Part shown: positions 20,430 to 31,627 of the stretch, one piece after another
Position numbering within the stretch: the stretch's first letter is position 1
Layout of the letters: each line of letters opens with the position of its first letter
Assembly (NCBI RefSeq): GCF_003265705.1
Contig: NW_020313005.1
Location: 19,976,797-20,040,796 of the forward strand
Length of the DNA stretch: 64,000 nt
Origin: Callorhinus ursinus
Lineage: Eukaryota; Chordata; Mammalia; Carnivora; Otariidae
Direction of reading: 5' to 3'
Notes under the pieces: generated by a model
Told to the model about the DNA's origin: nothing
The model's input: the letters and a program-made list of their open reading frames with translations, nothing else
Databases searched by the model: none
Translations under genes and position numbers: made by a program

Positions 20430-20775
20430 CATCTTCACCTTTGCCGTGCCGCTCACAGTGCCCTGAACCTACGCTTGGTGTGAACACCCACATTCTCTTC
20501 CGGATTTCCAAAAGCACTCGCTGTTCCATAATGCCTTTCCTGAGCCCCTTGCTAGATCTAACGATTCCCTCACCATTGATTCCCTTTAGGGATGTGCATC
20601 CCCGAAACCTGAAACTTTTATTACACATGATGATTTACTTACCTCTCTGTGTCTTCTAGGCTCTCCTCCTATGGGGCATATTCACCTTCACATCTCCAGT
20701 GTGCAGTCCGAGGAAGAGCCCAGCACGTGGGAAACATTCAGTACAGTTCATTGAGTGAATGAATGAAGGAAAAAA
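20430..20775 (+). mobile_element. L2 LINE 3' end
   Basis: The L2 3' end pattern is seen: 'ttacttacctctctgtgtct' followed by 'ggctctcctcctatggggca', 'cccagcacgtgggaaacatt' and the terminal 'gagtgaatgaatgaagga' repeat. It is ancient and non-coding. Confidence 0.7.
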
Positions 20776-21500
20776 GTACATTCTACTTTAGAAAGAATTT
20801 AGAAAGAATTATAAGATAGAAATTTCCATAAAAAGCAAACCAAGCCCATGTCTCTTTCAACCATCCTGACATTTTATGCCTTGGACAATTGGTCTGACGC
20901 TTTATTCATTGTTGCTATATGAATCCATGAGTATGTTTACATTTTAAAATAATTACCAGAGCAAGAAGTTTACTTTTGCTTCATATATGAAGGCCCTTAA
21001 ATAGTTGCTACCTTCAAAGGAGAGACTTTCCCCTCATCTCATGGAAAGTGTCTTCTCAGGCTACCTGGGACAAAGTCTTGTGCGGTTGTAGACGTCACCA
21101 AGTGTCATTGCCTGGAATGGGGTTGGGAGGGCCTCTAGTGGTTTTGGGTGTGGCCAACTGGGATTGGTAATCTCATTACTTAGCATTAGAAGGTTTGAAA
21201 AACAAAGTCTGCGGCAAGGGGCAGGAGGTGGGGTGAGGCATTGTTTTAATTTTCAGGGTGCTTTTCTAGGGTAGTGAGAGTTCTCTTGCCAGTTTTGGTT
21301 TGGTGAAGCCCAGCTGGGAGTTGTCCCCAACAGGAGACTCCGAGGCTCCATCTGAGGCTCTCCGATCTGGAGCTACTCTCCATTGACAAATCCCTCCCTC
21401 CCCATGTCCCCCAATCCATGCAGAGGCAGGAAGGATCTTGGGCGGGGGGAGTGGGTGCGGGGAGCAGGCTGCAGTTGGTGTGGCAGAGGGAAAAGCTGAT
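20776..21500. other. Unassigned unique sequence
   Basis: No repeat or gene recognised. Confidence 0.4.
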
Positions 21501-21504
21501 TTGT

Positions 21505-21745
21505 CAGGAACTGAACCCAGAGCTGAGACACTGGAAAAAAGCTCATTGCCTTTTCTTAGTAGCTGTGTGACCTTGGGCAATTCACTTAACTTCCCTGTAA
21601 CTAAATTGTCTCTTCTATAAATGTGGGGTTCACCTCAAAAGGTGGTTGCAAAAATTAAGCAGATTAGTACATGTGAAATGCTTACAACAGTACTGGCACA
21701 TAATTGCCTTACTCAGTAAGCATTAGCTATTATTACTCCCTTCCC
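21505..21745 (+). mobile_element. MIR SINE
   Basis: Clear MIR core: 'agctgtgtgaccttgggcaa' (21562) then 'ttcacttaacttccctgtaa', 'aattaagcagattagtacat' and 'cagtactggcacataattgc'. One of the better-preserved MIRs in the window. Confidence 0.9.
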
Positions 21746-22635
21746 CTTTCCCAACCTCTCCCTTTGATGTGGTCTCTGTTCAGAAGGACTCCTGGATGCT
21801 TCTGTGCAAAATACTGTGGCGGATGCAGAGGGAGGAACTGAGATTAGATGTAGTCTCCAAACTCAAGGGCTTATGTTGTGGAGACGTGGAGCCCAAAGCA
21901 AGGTGCTGAAAGTAAAGAATAAGTTTGTGCTAAAGTATGTTCTGCTGATATATGCGTTAGGAATTCAAAAGAAAGAGAGGTGTGGGTTGAGGAAGGGCTT
22001 CATGAAAGAAGCACAACTTGATCTGGGTCTAACAGAGGGCAGAATATGGAGAATTGGTTTTATGACTTCCTGCCATTTACAGCTCTGAATTGTTCTGGCT
22101 TCTATGTCAGTATGGCAAAAACAACTTCAACCGCTTAGCTTAGCAACATCCCCATGAGGTCAGTTACCAGGTGGCTCACATGTAGGCTTAGCCACTGCTG
22201 TCTTTTTAACTGGGAAAAATGTGCAATGTTTAGGGGTTCTCCCACTGCACCAATGCCCCAAGAGCTAATGGTCCAACACTGGGATTCGGCTCCCCCCGGC
22301 TCCCCCCACACCAAGGCTGCAGATGACTGACTTCCAGGTTAGTAAATTCCATGCCTCGTGAACTGCCCTTGTTCCCCTCCAGAAGTCTGCAAAGCATGAG
22401 GCGCTGTATTAAAAGAAAAACGCCTGTCACTGTGCATCCAGACCGGAGAAAGAGGATTGTCACCTCAGAGGACACTCAGTTATTGTTCACCTTGGAGCCA
22501 TGGACACACACTCCCGTGATTTTCATCTCCTTCTGGCTCTATCTTTAGCTTCTGGGTAAGCTCAAGCGAAGATGAGTCAATTTCGGTGACTTTGGTAGTT
22601 AGGGGCCAGTTGGCGGGCGTTGCTGCCCTACCCCA
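21746..22635. other. Unassigned, possibly with an old repeat at 21800-22060
   Basis: 'gggcttcatgaaagaagcac' near 21995 recalls the ancient repeat also seen at 61140-61235, but weakly. The rest is unique. I see no gene. Confidence 0.3.
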
Positions 22636-22639
22636 AACT

Positions 22640-22830
22640 CAGGGCCCCTGAGACTCATGGGAAGAGCTTGTTGAAGTTACACGTGGTGGGACCTCATGCC
22701 GAGCGATTCTGAGTCAGTAGGCCTGGGGTGATGCCCACAAGTCTGCGTCTTTCACAAGCACACCAGGTGATTCTGCTGAAGGTGGATCGTGGACCACACC
22801 TGGTAAAAAACATTTAGAGACTACAGCTAA
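22640..22830 (+). mobile_element. MER5-like hAT-Charlie DNA transposon fragment
   Basis: 'gcgattctgagtcagtaggc' followed by 'ctggggtgatgcccacaagt', 'accaggtgattctgctgaag' and 'gatcgtggaccacacctggt' is the order of the MER5A non-autonomous hAT element. The 3' terminal inverted repeat is degraded. Confidence 0.75.
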
Positions 22831-24660
22831 TGGGGCCTTTGGCAAAGGATGCAAAGGAAGTGACATAGACAGAGGTGGGGCAGACGGAGTGATTTCGAAT
22901 GGTTCAAAAACTGAGTGAAGAGGATACTAGTTAAGGAAAACTGTCAGATTACAGGCTCAAGAATCCCCGGTGTAGGGATTTTCAGCTGTATTCCAAGGAG
23001 TCTTCCTGTGCCCTGGAATCATCAGTGTGGGGATGCTGAGGTTGGGGAGGATGAGGGAATGGTGGTTGAAGGTCAACCCTACTTCACCCTGAACTCCTTC
23101 ACTTTGATCTACTTTTATATATGTGGTTTTTCATGTAAGAGATCATTTGAAAAGTGGGCATTGTTAAAAGAAATTGAAAAATCACTAACCTAGAGACAAA
23201 GTTTCAGTCCTTGGAAATCCCGTAATCTCCTTGAGTAACTTTTGGAGCAATATCCCATCGGGTCTAGAGCACTCTGTTTGCAAGCAGGACAACGTTGGAC
23301 AGGATGCTTCTGTATTTCCTGTTTCCTTTCTCCCTTTAGGTCACTTGTTCCATAATTTTTGTGTGTTCCAGATCCATGTGAGAACGATCTGAAAGCTTTG
23401 GGACTTTCCTTAGAAAAATGTGCACATATGCTCATATCTATGAACTTCAGCATTCAATTTCAGTTGGTCTTTTGGGCTCCTTGAAGCCCATCCATGAGCT
23501 TGGTGATCACTCCCCACTCTACACTTTGATTTTATTATTATTTTTTAACAGAAGTTCCAGCGGTTATTTTTTCCCCTAAGTCTTCTCAAGTAGACCACAA
23601 GTCTCTTGAGTATAGAAATTGTGTATTCTCCACAACGATGGTGTCTGAAGTGCAAGGGCAAGATGATCCGTTGCAGTATAAGAATATTAGAACTTGTACT
23701 TAGTTTTAATCCTACCCAATTCTGTGTATCAATTTCTACTTTTCTGTATGTTCTGTAATGTTCATTGTGTTACTAGGTCATATGACTTAAATAAAAACAG
23801 CTAGATTGGGGGTGCCTGTTAAAAACTTATTGATAAGGATACCTGATTTTAAAAGTTTGGAGTATCCTGCCTCACAGAACTTGCATGTTTTTTTGATGCT
23901 TGCTCTGAGCATTCTGTTGGGCAATAAAGATACACAAAAAAATTTGTGTTGGTCCTACTCTCTGGGAGCTTACAGCATTCGTTGTGAATGGAAGAACTGA
24001 GATTGTGTCTGGTTCATTTGACTCCAAGTCAATAACTGTATGATGAATTCATGATTTTCACAAGGGTCTCCTGATGAGTACTTAGAAAGTACCTCTCCAT
24101 ACTCTTTGCTTATATTGCTGAGATTCCTGGCCATTGCTTCTAGGAAAAGTACCCCAGAGGAATGCCTAAGCTGGTATGGAATGTGAAAGAGAGTGTCAGA
24201 TTTTATAATCATGTTAGGTAGAGAGGCACTATCGGTGATAGTTCTAGAACTTTTATATAGCAAGAGCTCAGGTAGGGGCAGTCTCTTTGGAAGGAGAGAG
24301 TGCGGGGACTTATATGTAGCAATTCCATTCCTATTATTTAAGTTTTGTCTTAGGGAAATCATGGAGATTATGGGATGAAGATGAGCAAACCTGCTGTTCT
24401 TAGTGCTACCTCGGGATCTTATGAGAAACTGAAATAAAGTTTTGAGGAAAAGGTAGCAAATTGGAGAGACAGGGCCAGAGGGGCTGGGATGAGAACTTCT
24501 CTAAGGAGAGAGCATACCAGCCCTTCTGAGGACTTCGCAGTGGGGGATCAAACCCCCCAAAGAGAGTATTTCTCATAGCAACTGCCAGACTGGACCCATC
24601 TCTCCACAGCTGTCAACCATTTATTAGTGAGACTCAACGGAAGCCAAGCGAAGGGGGAGG
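22831..24660. other. Unassigned unique sequence
   Basis: About 1.8 kb without a clear repeat or gene. The 130-codon minus-strand frame at 23970-24362 has no recognised domain, no repeat link and unremarkable surroundings. Confidence 0.4.
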
Positions 24661-24679
24661 GAGAGCAGACAAAAGAGAA

Positions 24680-25290
24680 GAATAAAGTTGTGTTAATTAC
24701 CAGTCCATTTCCATGATGCAAAGGTGACCCAGTCTGTCATCTCGTTCCCTGTGGCTGGTGTTTTGTCGGGTCTGACATTTGCAGCGAGTGCTCCCAGCCG
24801 GGCATCTGTTGCCCCCATTGCCATGGAGACAGCAGCTGCAACACCGAGTCCTCTGAGAATGTGCTGCCTGAGGTTTCAGGAACCATTTTGGAAGCATTTG
24901 TCCCGACAGGGCCTGCTAATCTCCCTTTCATTTGTAATTATTTTATCGCCTTGATTCTCTGCTTTGGCATTGTTCCCAAAGCTAACTCTGCTCCCCGACA
25001 CTGGGGTCCGTGGGGAGGTGTCAGCCGCCCCGGCCCTGTCTGGGTGGAGATGAAAAGGAAGTGGAAGGGAGAGACTTGCTAGGAGCGTGGTGTCTTCAAA
25101 CACGCCCTGGCTCCTGTAGGCAGCCCTGGGAGGGCCCGGGCTGATTGAAGTAGCCCGAATTATGAAGCCCAGAGCCTTTGAGGCCAGCCGCCCCATCGAG
25201 GCCAAGAATAATTGAACAAATAGTTTATCTGGCTAACCAACAGCTGTAGAGCCCAGGCGATTTGGAGAGGATTAGGGGCGAGCAGTGAAA
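24680..25290. promoter_or_regulatory. Candidate regulatory block (enhancer-like)
   Basis: Repeat-free sequence with a cluster of binding-site-like words. These are a near X-box (ATTGCCATGGAGAC, 24817-24830), E-boxes CAGCTG at 24833 and near 25241, AT-rich homeodomain-type sites (TAATTATTTTATCG, GAATAATTGAACAAATAG) and GGATTA at 25269. It also carries scattered CpG (CGGGTCT, CAGCCGCCCCGG). The composition looks like a conserved non-coding element, but conservation cannot be judged from one sequence. Confidence 0.35.
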
Positions 25291-25299
25291 GGATACTCC

Positions 25300-25850
25300 C
25301 ACAGGGTCCTTCAAATCCTCATCCTGAATTCTACCAACGAAGAACACATGTTGAAGCCCCGGCGCTGCTTTTTAAGTCCATTTTTCTCCCTTTCCACGGG
25401 ACTCTGTTCAGCGCTTCCAAGAATTTTAAGTGGCCGTGGCAACCAGCTTTGGGGTCCCTGCTATGGGGTCCCGTTCAGTCTCCTCCGGGTCCCCCCAAAC
25501 CTTGTTTCGCCCGAGACTGGCTCAGATTCACACGGAAATTCTGATCGCCGTGGGAGATGCCTTAGGGTTGCTGCCTTTTCCTCAAGTCTCCGTTGCTGGC
25601 AGCTGTAGTAATGTCTCAGTCTGGTGTGAGGGCCAAGTTCAGGTTAGGGTGAAAGGGAGTTATGAGGGTGGCTGGGTGGAGAGAGGACACAGGAATCCCC
25701 ACCCTCGGGTGGGGAAAAGCTGGAAACAAAAAAAGATCCAAAGAGACCAAAGATTATGATTATTATTATTTTTTTATATCCGTGTAGATACTTGGATGAA
25801 AATTTGGGAGAATGCTATGTTAAAACTTTTGTAACCTTGGGGTGAGTAAT
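25300..25850. other. Unassigned sequence
   Basis: No repeat or gene recognised. Plus-strand frames of 107 and 109 codons overlap each other and have no recognised protein. Confidence 0.4.
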
Positions 25851-25859
25851 GTGTTTCCA

Positions 25860-26880
25860 ACGATGATTCAAAATCCAGAAATCACACAAGCCATAAGAAG
25901 ATTGAGAAATTAAACAATATAAAAAATGCCACATGGCAAAAACACCACTTGCAAATATGATTAACTAGGAAAAATATTTGTGATTAGGATCATAGGAAAG
26001 GGCTAATCTTCCTAACAGATAAAAAAACTCATAGACACCAATTGGCAAAAGACAAAAAATGCAAAAAAAAAAATGGGTGAAGGATGTGAACAGTTAGTTC
26101 ACAGGATAGAAGACAGAGAGGGTTCCTAAATATATAAAAAAAGGTTCAACTTCACTCATAAGAGTATCAATGCAAATTAAAGTTATTCTCAGATACCATT
26201 TTTCACCTATCAGATTGGAAAAAGTCCAAAAATGTAACAACACACCGTGTTGTTGTATCTGTGAGGAAATAGAACTCTCTTAACAGTAATGTTGGCAGGT
26301 AAAACGGAGACTAATTTGGCAATATCTATCAAAATTGCATGTAACCTTTGACCCAGCAATAACAGTCTTAGGGATTTACCTTATAGATAATTGCATGCTT
26401 GCAAAATGACATACAAAATTATGCCACTGATTTTTAATAGCAAAAGATTGGAATCGATCCACATATCCATCGAAAGGGGAATGGCTAACTAAATTATGGT
26501 ACTGCCCTACAAGGGAATGCTATACAACCGTGAAAAAGAATGAGGAAGCTAGGAGCTAGGAACTGATCTCCAAGGTGTATTAAGTGAAAAAAGCAAAAAT
26601 GCACTTCGCTTGAGAAATGCACTTGAGATGAGGTGTGGGGGGTACACAATATGCTGTTCTTCCTATAAATAAGAGAGAAAATAATATTGGCCTTTGTATT
26701 ACTTTAAAGAGATTGCGGGAAAGGATGCATAGGCTACTAGTAAAATTAGCTGTGGAATGGGGAGCAAATAGTAAGTGGGGTGGGGGTGACTTCACTGTAT
26801 ACCTTTTTGGGTGAATTGATTTTGGACTCATGTCATACTTACCCCCAAACAAAATAAAACCACTTCATGTAAAAGACAAA
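25860..26880 (+). mobile_element. L1 LINE 3' end
   Basis: L1 3' UTR sequence: 'agggctaatcttcctaacag', 'atgcaaattaaagttattct', 'gaatgctatacaaccgtgaa', 'ctccaaggtgtattaagtga' and an A-rich end. It is degraded, with no intact frame. Confidence 0.75.
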
Positions 26881-26884
26881 CACA

Positions 26885-27338
26885 AAACCTAGGGAAAACA
26901 TGATCCCAAACCCACAATAGGGTCATTGTTACAACAGCCGAGTTTGGGTGAATGCAGCAGAGAATGCACCCCCACATTCTTCTCAGGTGCAGGCACCCCG
27001 CTTGGGCTCCGCAGGGCCAATGCCCAGGGACAGTGTAGCTCCAGAACCCGCATTACTTCTGCAGCCCCCCATCCTAATCAGCCTGGGAAAGGGGGCACTG
27101 GGACCACCTCCAAGCAGTGTTGTGTGGCTTCTCCAGAGGTCCTCAACTTCACTTTTCTTTACAGGAATCTCAAAAGTCCTTATAAACAAGGCTCTGCCCA
27201 CAAAGGGTCCCAGACCCTAAGGCATTTGAGAATTTGGGTCCCAGACCAGAAGCTCCTGTTCATTCCCATTGTGTGAGAATCTTTAAAAGTGGAGCAGTGT
27301 CTCCAGCTGAGCTCAGCACGTGCCGCCCGGCTGCTCAA
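26885..27338. other. Unassigned sequence before a partial SINE
   Basis: No repeat or gene recognised. Three overlapping frames of 72-116 codons occur on both strands. Confidence 0.35.
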
Positions 27339-27339
27339 G

Positions 27340-27447
27340 GAGGTCATCCCATGAGACCAAGAACTGCTGCTCCCCCTGCTTGTGCTCTCTCTTTGTCTCT
27401 CTCTCTCTCTCTCTGTCAGATAAATAAATAAGATCTTTAAAAAAACC
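27340..27447 (+). mobile_element. CAN-type SINE, 3' part
   Basis: The CT-rich body ('tttgtctctctctctctctc') and the AAATAAATAAG tail are present. The 5' half is deleted or unrecognisable. It is the only SINE between 10.5 and 28.2 kb. Confidence 0.7.
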
Positions 27448-27539
27448 AACTTCCCCAAAACCACTTCATACCCCAAAGGAAACCTGTCCCCGTTCATGGT
27501 CACCCCGTTCTCTATCCCCTGCCTCTGGCACCCCCCTGA

Positions 27540-27865
27540 TCAGAAAGTATTCTGACTGTGAGGATTTGCCTCTTCTAGACATTTTATATAAATGGAATCA
27601 TACAATATGTGACCTCTCTGTCTGACTTCTTCCACTTAGAAAAGTTGACGAGGTTCATCCATGTCTGTAGCATATATCGGCACTTCGCTCTGTTTATGGC
27701 TGAATAAGATTCCATTGTACAGATCTGCCACACTTGATCATCATTCATCAGTGATGGACATTTTGGGTGAGTTCCAGTTTTTGGTGAGATTGAATAGTGC
27801 AGTGATGAACACTCGTGTGCAACCTTTTCTTGAACACCTGCTTTCAATTCTTTTGGGTGTTTTGC
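27540..27865 (-). mobile_element. L1 LINE 3' region fragment
   Basis: Antisense L1 phrases: 'tatataaatggaatcataca', 'tgaataagattccattgtac', 'atcagtgatggacattttgg' and 'gaacactcgtgtgcaacctt'. Degraded. Confidence 0.78.
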
Positions 27866-28284
27866 TGCAAGTAAGGATGCTCCCACCTTCCTGAGCCTTT
27901 GTTCTGGGGGCTGTCGCCTTTACCATATTCCTTATCCTTTCTCCTGGACAAAAGCAAGACGAAGAGTAGAAAAGTTTTCAGATCACTGAATAGGGAAAAG
28001 CCTCCTCTGGGGGAGAAAAGCGGGAAGTTCAAGTTGATAGTGCAAACTACACTCACTCCCAAAAGCCGTGCTGTTCTTCAGCGGCCATTCGATCTCCTCT
28101 TGCCAGAGGGGCGCAAGGGAGTTGGAGGCTTCCTGCCCGGCCCCCACGTGATGGAATAAGCTTGCTCAGCCTGAACTCCATTCATTGCCATGGGCCTCCC
28201 GGGCCCCTCTCAGCAGCTCCGAAGTGCAAGTTGTTGGTCCCCCTCCTGCCCTGCAGCTTCAGAGGTAGTGCCATGTCTGAAAAT
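27866..28284. other. Unassigned sequence
   Basis: No repeat or gene recognised. Confidence 0.35.
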
Positions 28285-28294
28285 TGGCAGTGGA

Positions 28295-28494
28295 GGGGCG
28301 CCTAGGTGGCAGTCCGTCTCTTGATTTCTGCTCAGGTCACGATCTCAGGGTCATGGGATCAAGCCTGGAGTAGGACTCTGAGCTCAGCAGGCAGTCTGAT
28401 TGAGGATTCTATCTGCTTGTGCTCGCTCTCTAAAATATAAAATAAAATGAAATCGATCAATCAATCAATCAATCAATAAAAAAATTTAAAAAAA
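28295..28494 (+). mobile_element. CAN-type SINE with (ATCA)n tail
   Basis: The head GGGGCGCCTAGGTGGC has a short deletion of the A-box region. Its tail is an unusual (ATCA) repeat of about six units before the A-run. GGCAGTGGA at 28286-28294 and 28502-28510 flanks it. Confidence 0.92.
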
Positions 28495-28510
28495 GAAGAT
28501 GGGCAGTGGA

Positions 28511-29370
28511 AAGGTAGCTTCCAAATGTGTGGACGGCCCCTCCCCAGCCTCCCATTGCCCACAGAGTCTTGGGAATCAGGACATCTCCTTCCATGTTCCT
28601 TAAGGTTCTACTGTTCTTCTTTCTGTATTTCCAGCTTTTGTGAAGCTTGTCATTGAATCATCTTTAGCCTTTTTTTCTCCTCCCCATCCTTTGGGGCTGA
28701 CCAATTCCAGTTTCTCTGATTGGTCCTTACTTTCTCATCTCAAGTTCTTCATCCCCTCTTTTCACCAAGTGGCCCAGAAAAGACCTGGTTGGGGTTGGAT
28801 CAGATTGGAATGAAGTCAGAGACAATCACATTGCCCTTGAGGCCAGAGCCTCTCTCCACTCTTGAAATTTCAAATCTTTGCTAAAAGCTTGTTTCTCCCT
28901 CTTTTTTTCTTTGCCTTCACCTCACCCCTGACCCCGCCCCCATGGTTTTTGTCCTTTCTCTTTTTTTGCTGAACTTCTAGAACAAAGGTGATACATTGGT
29001 GGACTTCAGGTTAAATCTGACCTCAGATATGTTTTTAAACATGTTTTTAAAAATGCTTTTAAAGAATATGAGCTACCCTTGAACAATTGGGGATTTTGCA
29101 TAAAAATCCAGTTATCTAGCTTTTCATAAAGAATTGGCAGGTCTGGCCATGCAGGGCCTGTATTCCACCGGGAGCAAGGAGCTGACCCTGCGTGGTGGCT
29201 GCCTTTGCAGGGTCTCAAGTTCAACAGAGACCCACAACTCACACAATGTACGCCTGTGTCCCTCTCCTGGCCCCTAGTCCCTCATTTATATTACCTTCCT
29301 GACCCCTCATCTACTGTTATATGCAGAACAGATTACTTTAAAATTTAAATTTACTTTAAATTACTTCAAA
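28511..29370. other. Unassigned sequence
   Basis: No repeat or gene recognised. Pyrimidine-rich in the middle. Confidence 0.35.
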
Positions 29371-29383
29371 GATTTGGGTAAAG

Positions 29384-29610
29384 GAGGCACCTGGGTAGCT
29401 CAGTCGGTTAAGCATCAGACTTGATTTCAGCTCAGGTCGTGATCTTGGGGTCATGAGATCAAGCCCCATCATCGGGCTCTGCACTGAGTGTGGAGCCTGC
29501 TTAAGATCTCTCTCTCCCTTTCTCTGCCCCCCCACCCCCACTCTCTCTCTCTCTCTCTCTCAAAAAATTAAATAATAAAATAAAATAGAAACCTCTTAAA
29601 AAAAAAGGAC
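29384..29610 (+). mobile_element. CAN-type SINE
   Basis: The head AGGCACCTGGGTAGCTCAGT is diverged. A CT-repeat body and A-rich tail follow. TTGGGTAAAG occurs at 29374-29383 and 29611-29620, which sets the ends. Confidence 0.94.
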
Positions 29611-29775
29611 TTGGGTAAAGAATTGCAATCTACTCTGGACAGATGCTTTTACTTTTTGGTGAGTTCCCAGATCCAGCCAGGGCATCAGTTAGTGATACCC
29701 TATGTCAGTGATTTATTGTGCTAGAAGGATGGTGGAAGCTAAAGAAACACTGTTGGGATTTCAGTTATTTCTACC

Positions 29776-29985
29776 TTATTTTTAAATTTTTAAAAAATAT
29801 TTTATTTTTATTAATTTTTCAAAGAGAGAGAGAGAAAGAGCAGAAGCAGAGGGAGCAGCAAGCAGAGGGAGAAGCAGGCTCCCTGTTGAGCAAGGAGCCT
29901 GATGCAGGACCTGATCCCAAGACCCTGGGATCATGACCTGAGCCGAAGGCAGACGCTTAACCATCTGAGGCACCCAGGCGCCCTT
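29776..29985 (-). mobile_element. CAN-type SINE
   Basis: Reverse-oriented full-length copy, head at the right (..CACCCAGGCGCCC). No clean target duplication was found. Confidence 0.92.
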
Positions 29986-30310
29986 AAAAAGATCATTCTA
30001 TGTTCATGAGTGTGGGTGCCTGTTTGTGTGCGTGACTTAGCCAGAGTGTCAGTGTGAACGTGCATGGACGGGAAACTGGGTCCTGGGAGTTTGCACACGA
30101 GGAAGGGAGAGTATACGCTCATGTGTCAGAGTAAGGAGATTTCTCTTGCGTTCATTCCACTTTTAAGATGTTTCCAGAAGGCAGAGCATTTATGAAACCT
30201 CCACCGCTGTTGTCAACCACCTTGATTCCTGACTGAGGTGTCTGTCCAGAGTCTTCTCACTTGTGCCCTCTTTCTCCCTTCCCAAGGTGTCTGGTAGCAC
30301 AGGAGAGATG
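29986..30310. other. Unassigned sequence
   Basis: No repeat or gene recognised. Confidence 0.35.
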
Positions 30311-30314
30311 CATT

Positions 30315-30780
30315 AATTCAAAAGCATTTATTGAGATCATGTGTCTTGTCTGCAATGGTTCTACAGACTGGAGATCTTGGGACAAAAAAGGGCAGATGAG
30401 GCGACTTCTCTCATGAAGCTTTTGTTTCTGGTTCAGGAAGACAGGCAATAAAAATGGATATAAAAATACAAGTAAGTAGGATGATTTCAGGGAGTGTAAG
30501 CGCCACACATAAATGCTGGGTTGGATGGGGGTTGGTGGAGGTCCTGCGTGAGGACCAGGCCACCAGGCAGGGAACTGGGGTGAAAGGAAGCACAAAGGCC
30601 TGTCAGTGACAGCAAGCTCCATGTGCTCTGACACAGCAAGCCAGGGGCTGCCCTGGAGCGGGCTGGGGCCCCCCTTGTTGACCCAGCAGCAACGGGTTCA
30701 GGCTTTATTCTAGTTGCAATGGGAATCCATTAAAGATTTCAGGTAGGGAGTGATGTAGCTTGATTTATATTCCAGCTACT
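30315..30780 (+). mobile_element. Unclassified ancient interspersed repeat, copy 1
   Basis: It shares the order 'catttattgag..' at the start and 'gcaatgggaatccattaaag' near the end with the copies at 34420-34870 and 40545-41070, in the same orientation. I know this sequence type from old mammalian repeats but cannot name it reliably. Confidence 0.4.
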
Positions 30781-30789
30781 GGGGAGATA

Positions 30790-31179
30790 AGCACCGGAAA
30801 GAGAAGGAAAAAAGTATACTTTTATTTATGTAAATTAGAAATAAAAAGTGAGACATTTCAAAAAGTGTTAATTAAAAATAATATTGATAAACACATTATA
30901 CATTAACAAAGATGAAATGATTTTTGTTAAAAAAACTATATTTTCCAAAGAAAAGACCTTTTAACAAGAAGAGTGGCATTGTTTTATGTGTTTGCAACTC
31001 ATTCTAATTTTTGGCTTAAAAGAAGACTTGATTTTTCATGTTTGCTTCTGAATTAAATGTGTTGTAAAGTGTTGTTTCAGGGGACACAGAGGGAGAGAGT
31101 ATGGTTTCACACAGATATGTAACTGTAAAGAGGAGAAGTATTTAATAATTATGGATATTTTTCTACATAAAAAATTGAT
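30790..31179. other. AT-rich unassigned sequence
   Basis: AT-rich, with no clear family. It may be the left part of the hAT-like fossil seen to the right of the SINE nest. Confidence 0.3.
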
Positions 31180-31193
31180 GAGTAGTAATTTCT

Positions 31194-31613
31194 TTTTTAA
31201 TTTAATTTAATTTTTTTTTAAGATTTTATTTATTCGGGGCTCCTGGGTGGCTCAGTTGGTTAAGCAACTGCCTTCGGCTCAGGTCATGATCCTGGAGTCC
31301 CGGGGTCGAGTCCCGCATCGGGCTCCCTGCTCGGCAGGGAGTCTGCTTCTCCCTCTGACCCTCTTCCCTCTCGTGCTATCTCTCATTCTCTCTCTCTCAA
31401 ATAAAAAAAAAAAATCTTAAAAAAAAAGATTTTATTTATTCACCTGACAGATAAAGACATAGCAAGAGAGGGAACACAAGCAGGGGGAGTGGGAGAGGGA
31501 GAAGCAGGCTTCCCGCCGAGCAGGGAGCCTGATGTGGGGCTCGATCCCAGGACCCTGAGATCATGACCTGAGCCGAAGGCAGACGCTTAACGACTGAGAC
31601 ACCCAGGTGCCCC
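31194..31613 (-). mobile_element. CAN-type SINE, outer element of a nest (split)
   Basis: Reverse-oriented SINE with its T-rich tail at 31194-31235 and its body and head at 31426-31613. The perfect duplication GAGTAGTAATTTCT lies at 31180-31193 and 31614-31627. It is cut by the plus-strand SINE at 31236-31425. Confidence 0.95.
31236..31425 (+). mobile_element. CAN-type SINE, inner element of a nest
   Basis: Inserted in the tail of the outer SINE. It is flanked by a perfect 16-bp AAGATTTTATTTATTC at 31220-31235 and 31426-31441. Its body ('gatcctggagtcccggggtc') is of the subfamily I associate with arctoid carnivores. It is younger than the outer copy. Confidence 0.96.
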
Positions 31614-31627
31614 GAGTAGTAATTTCT

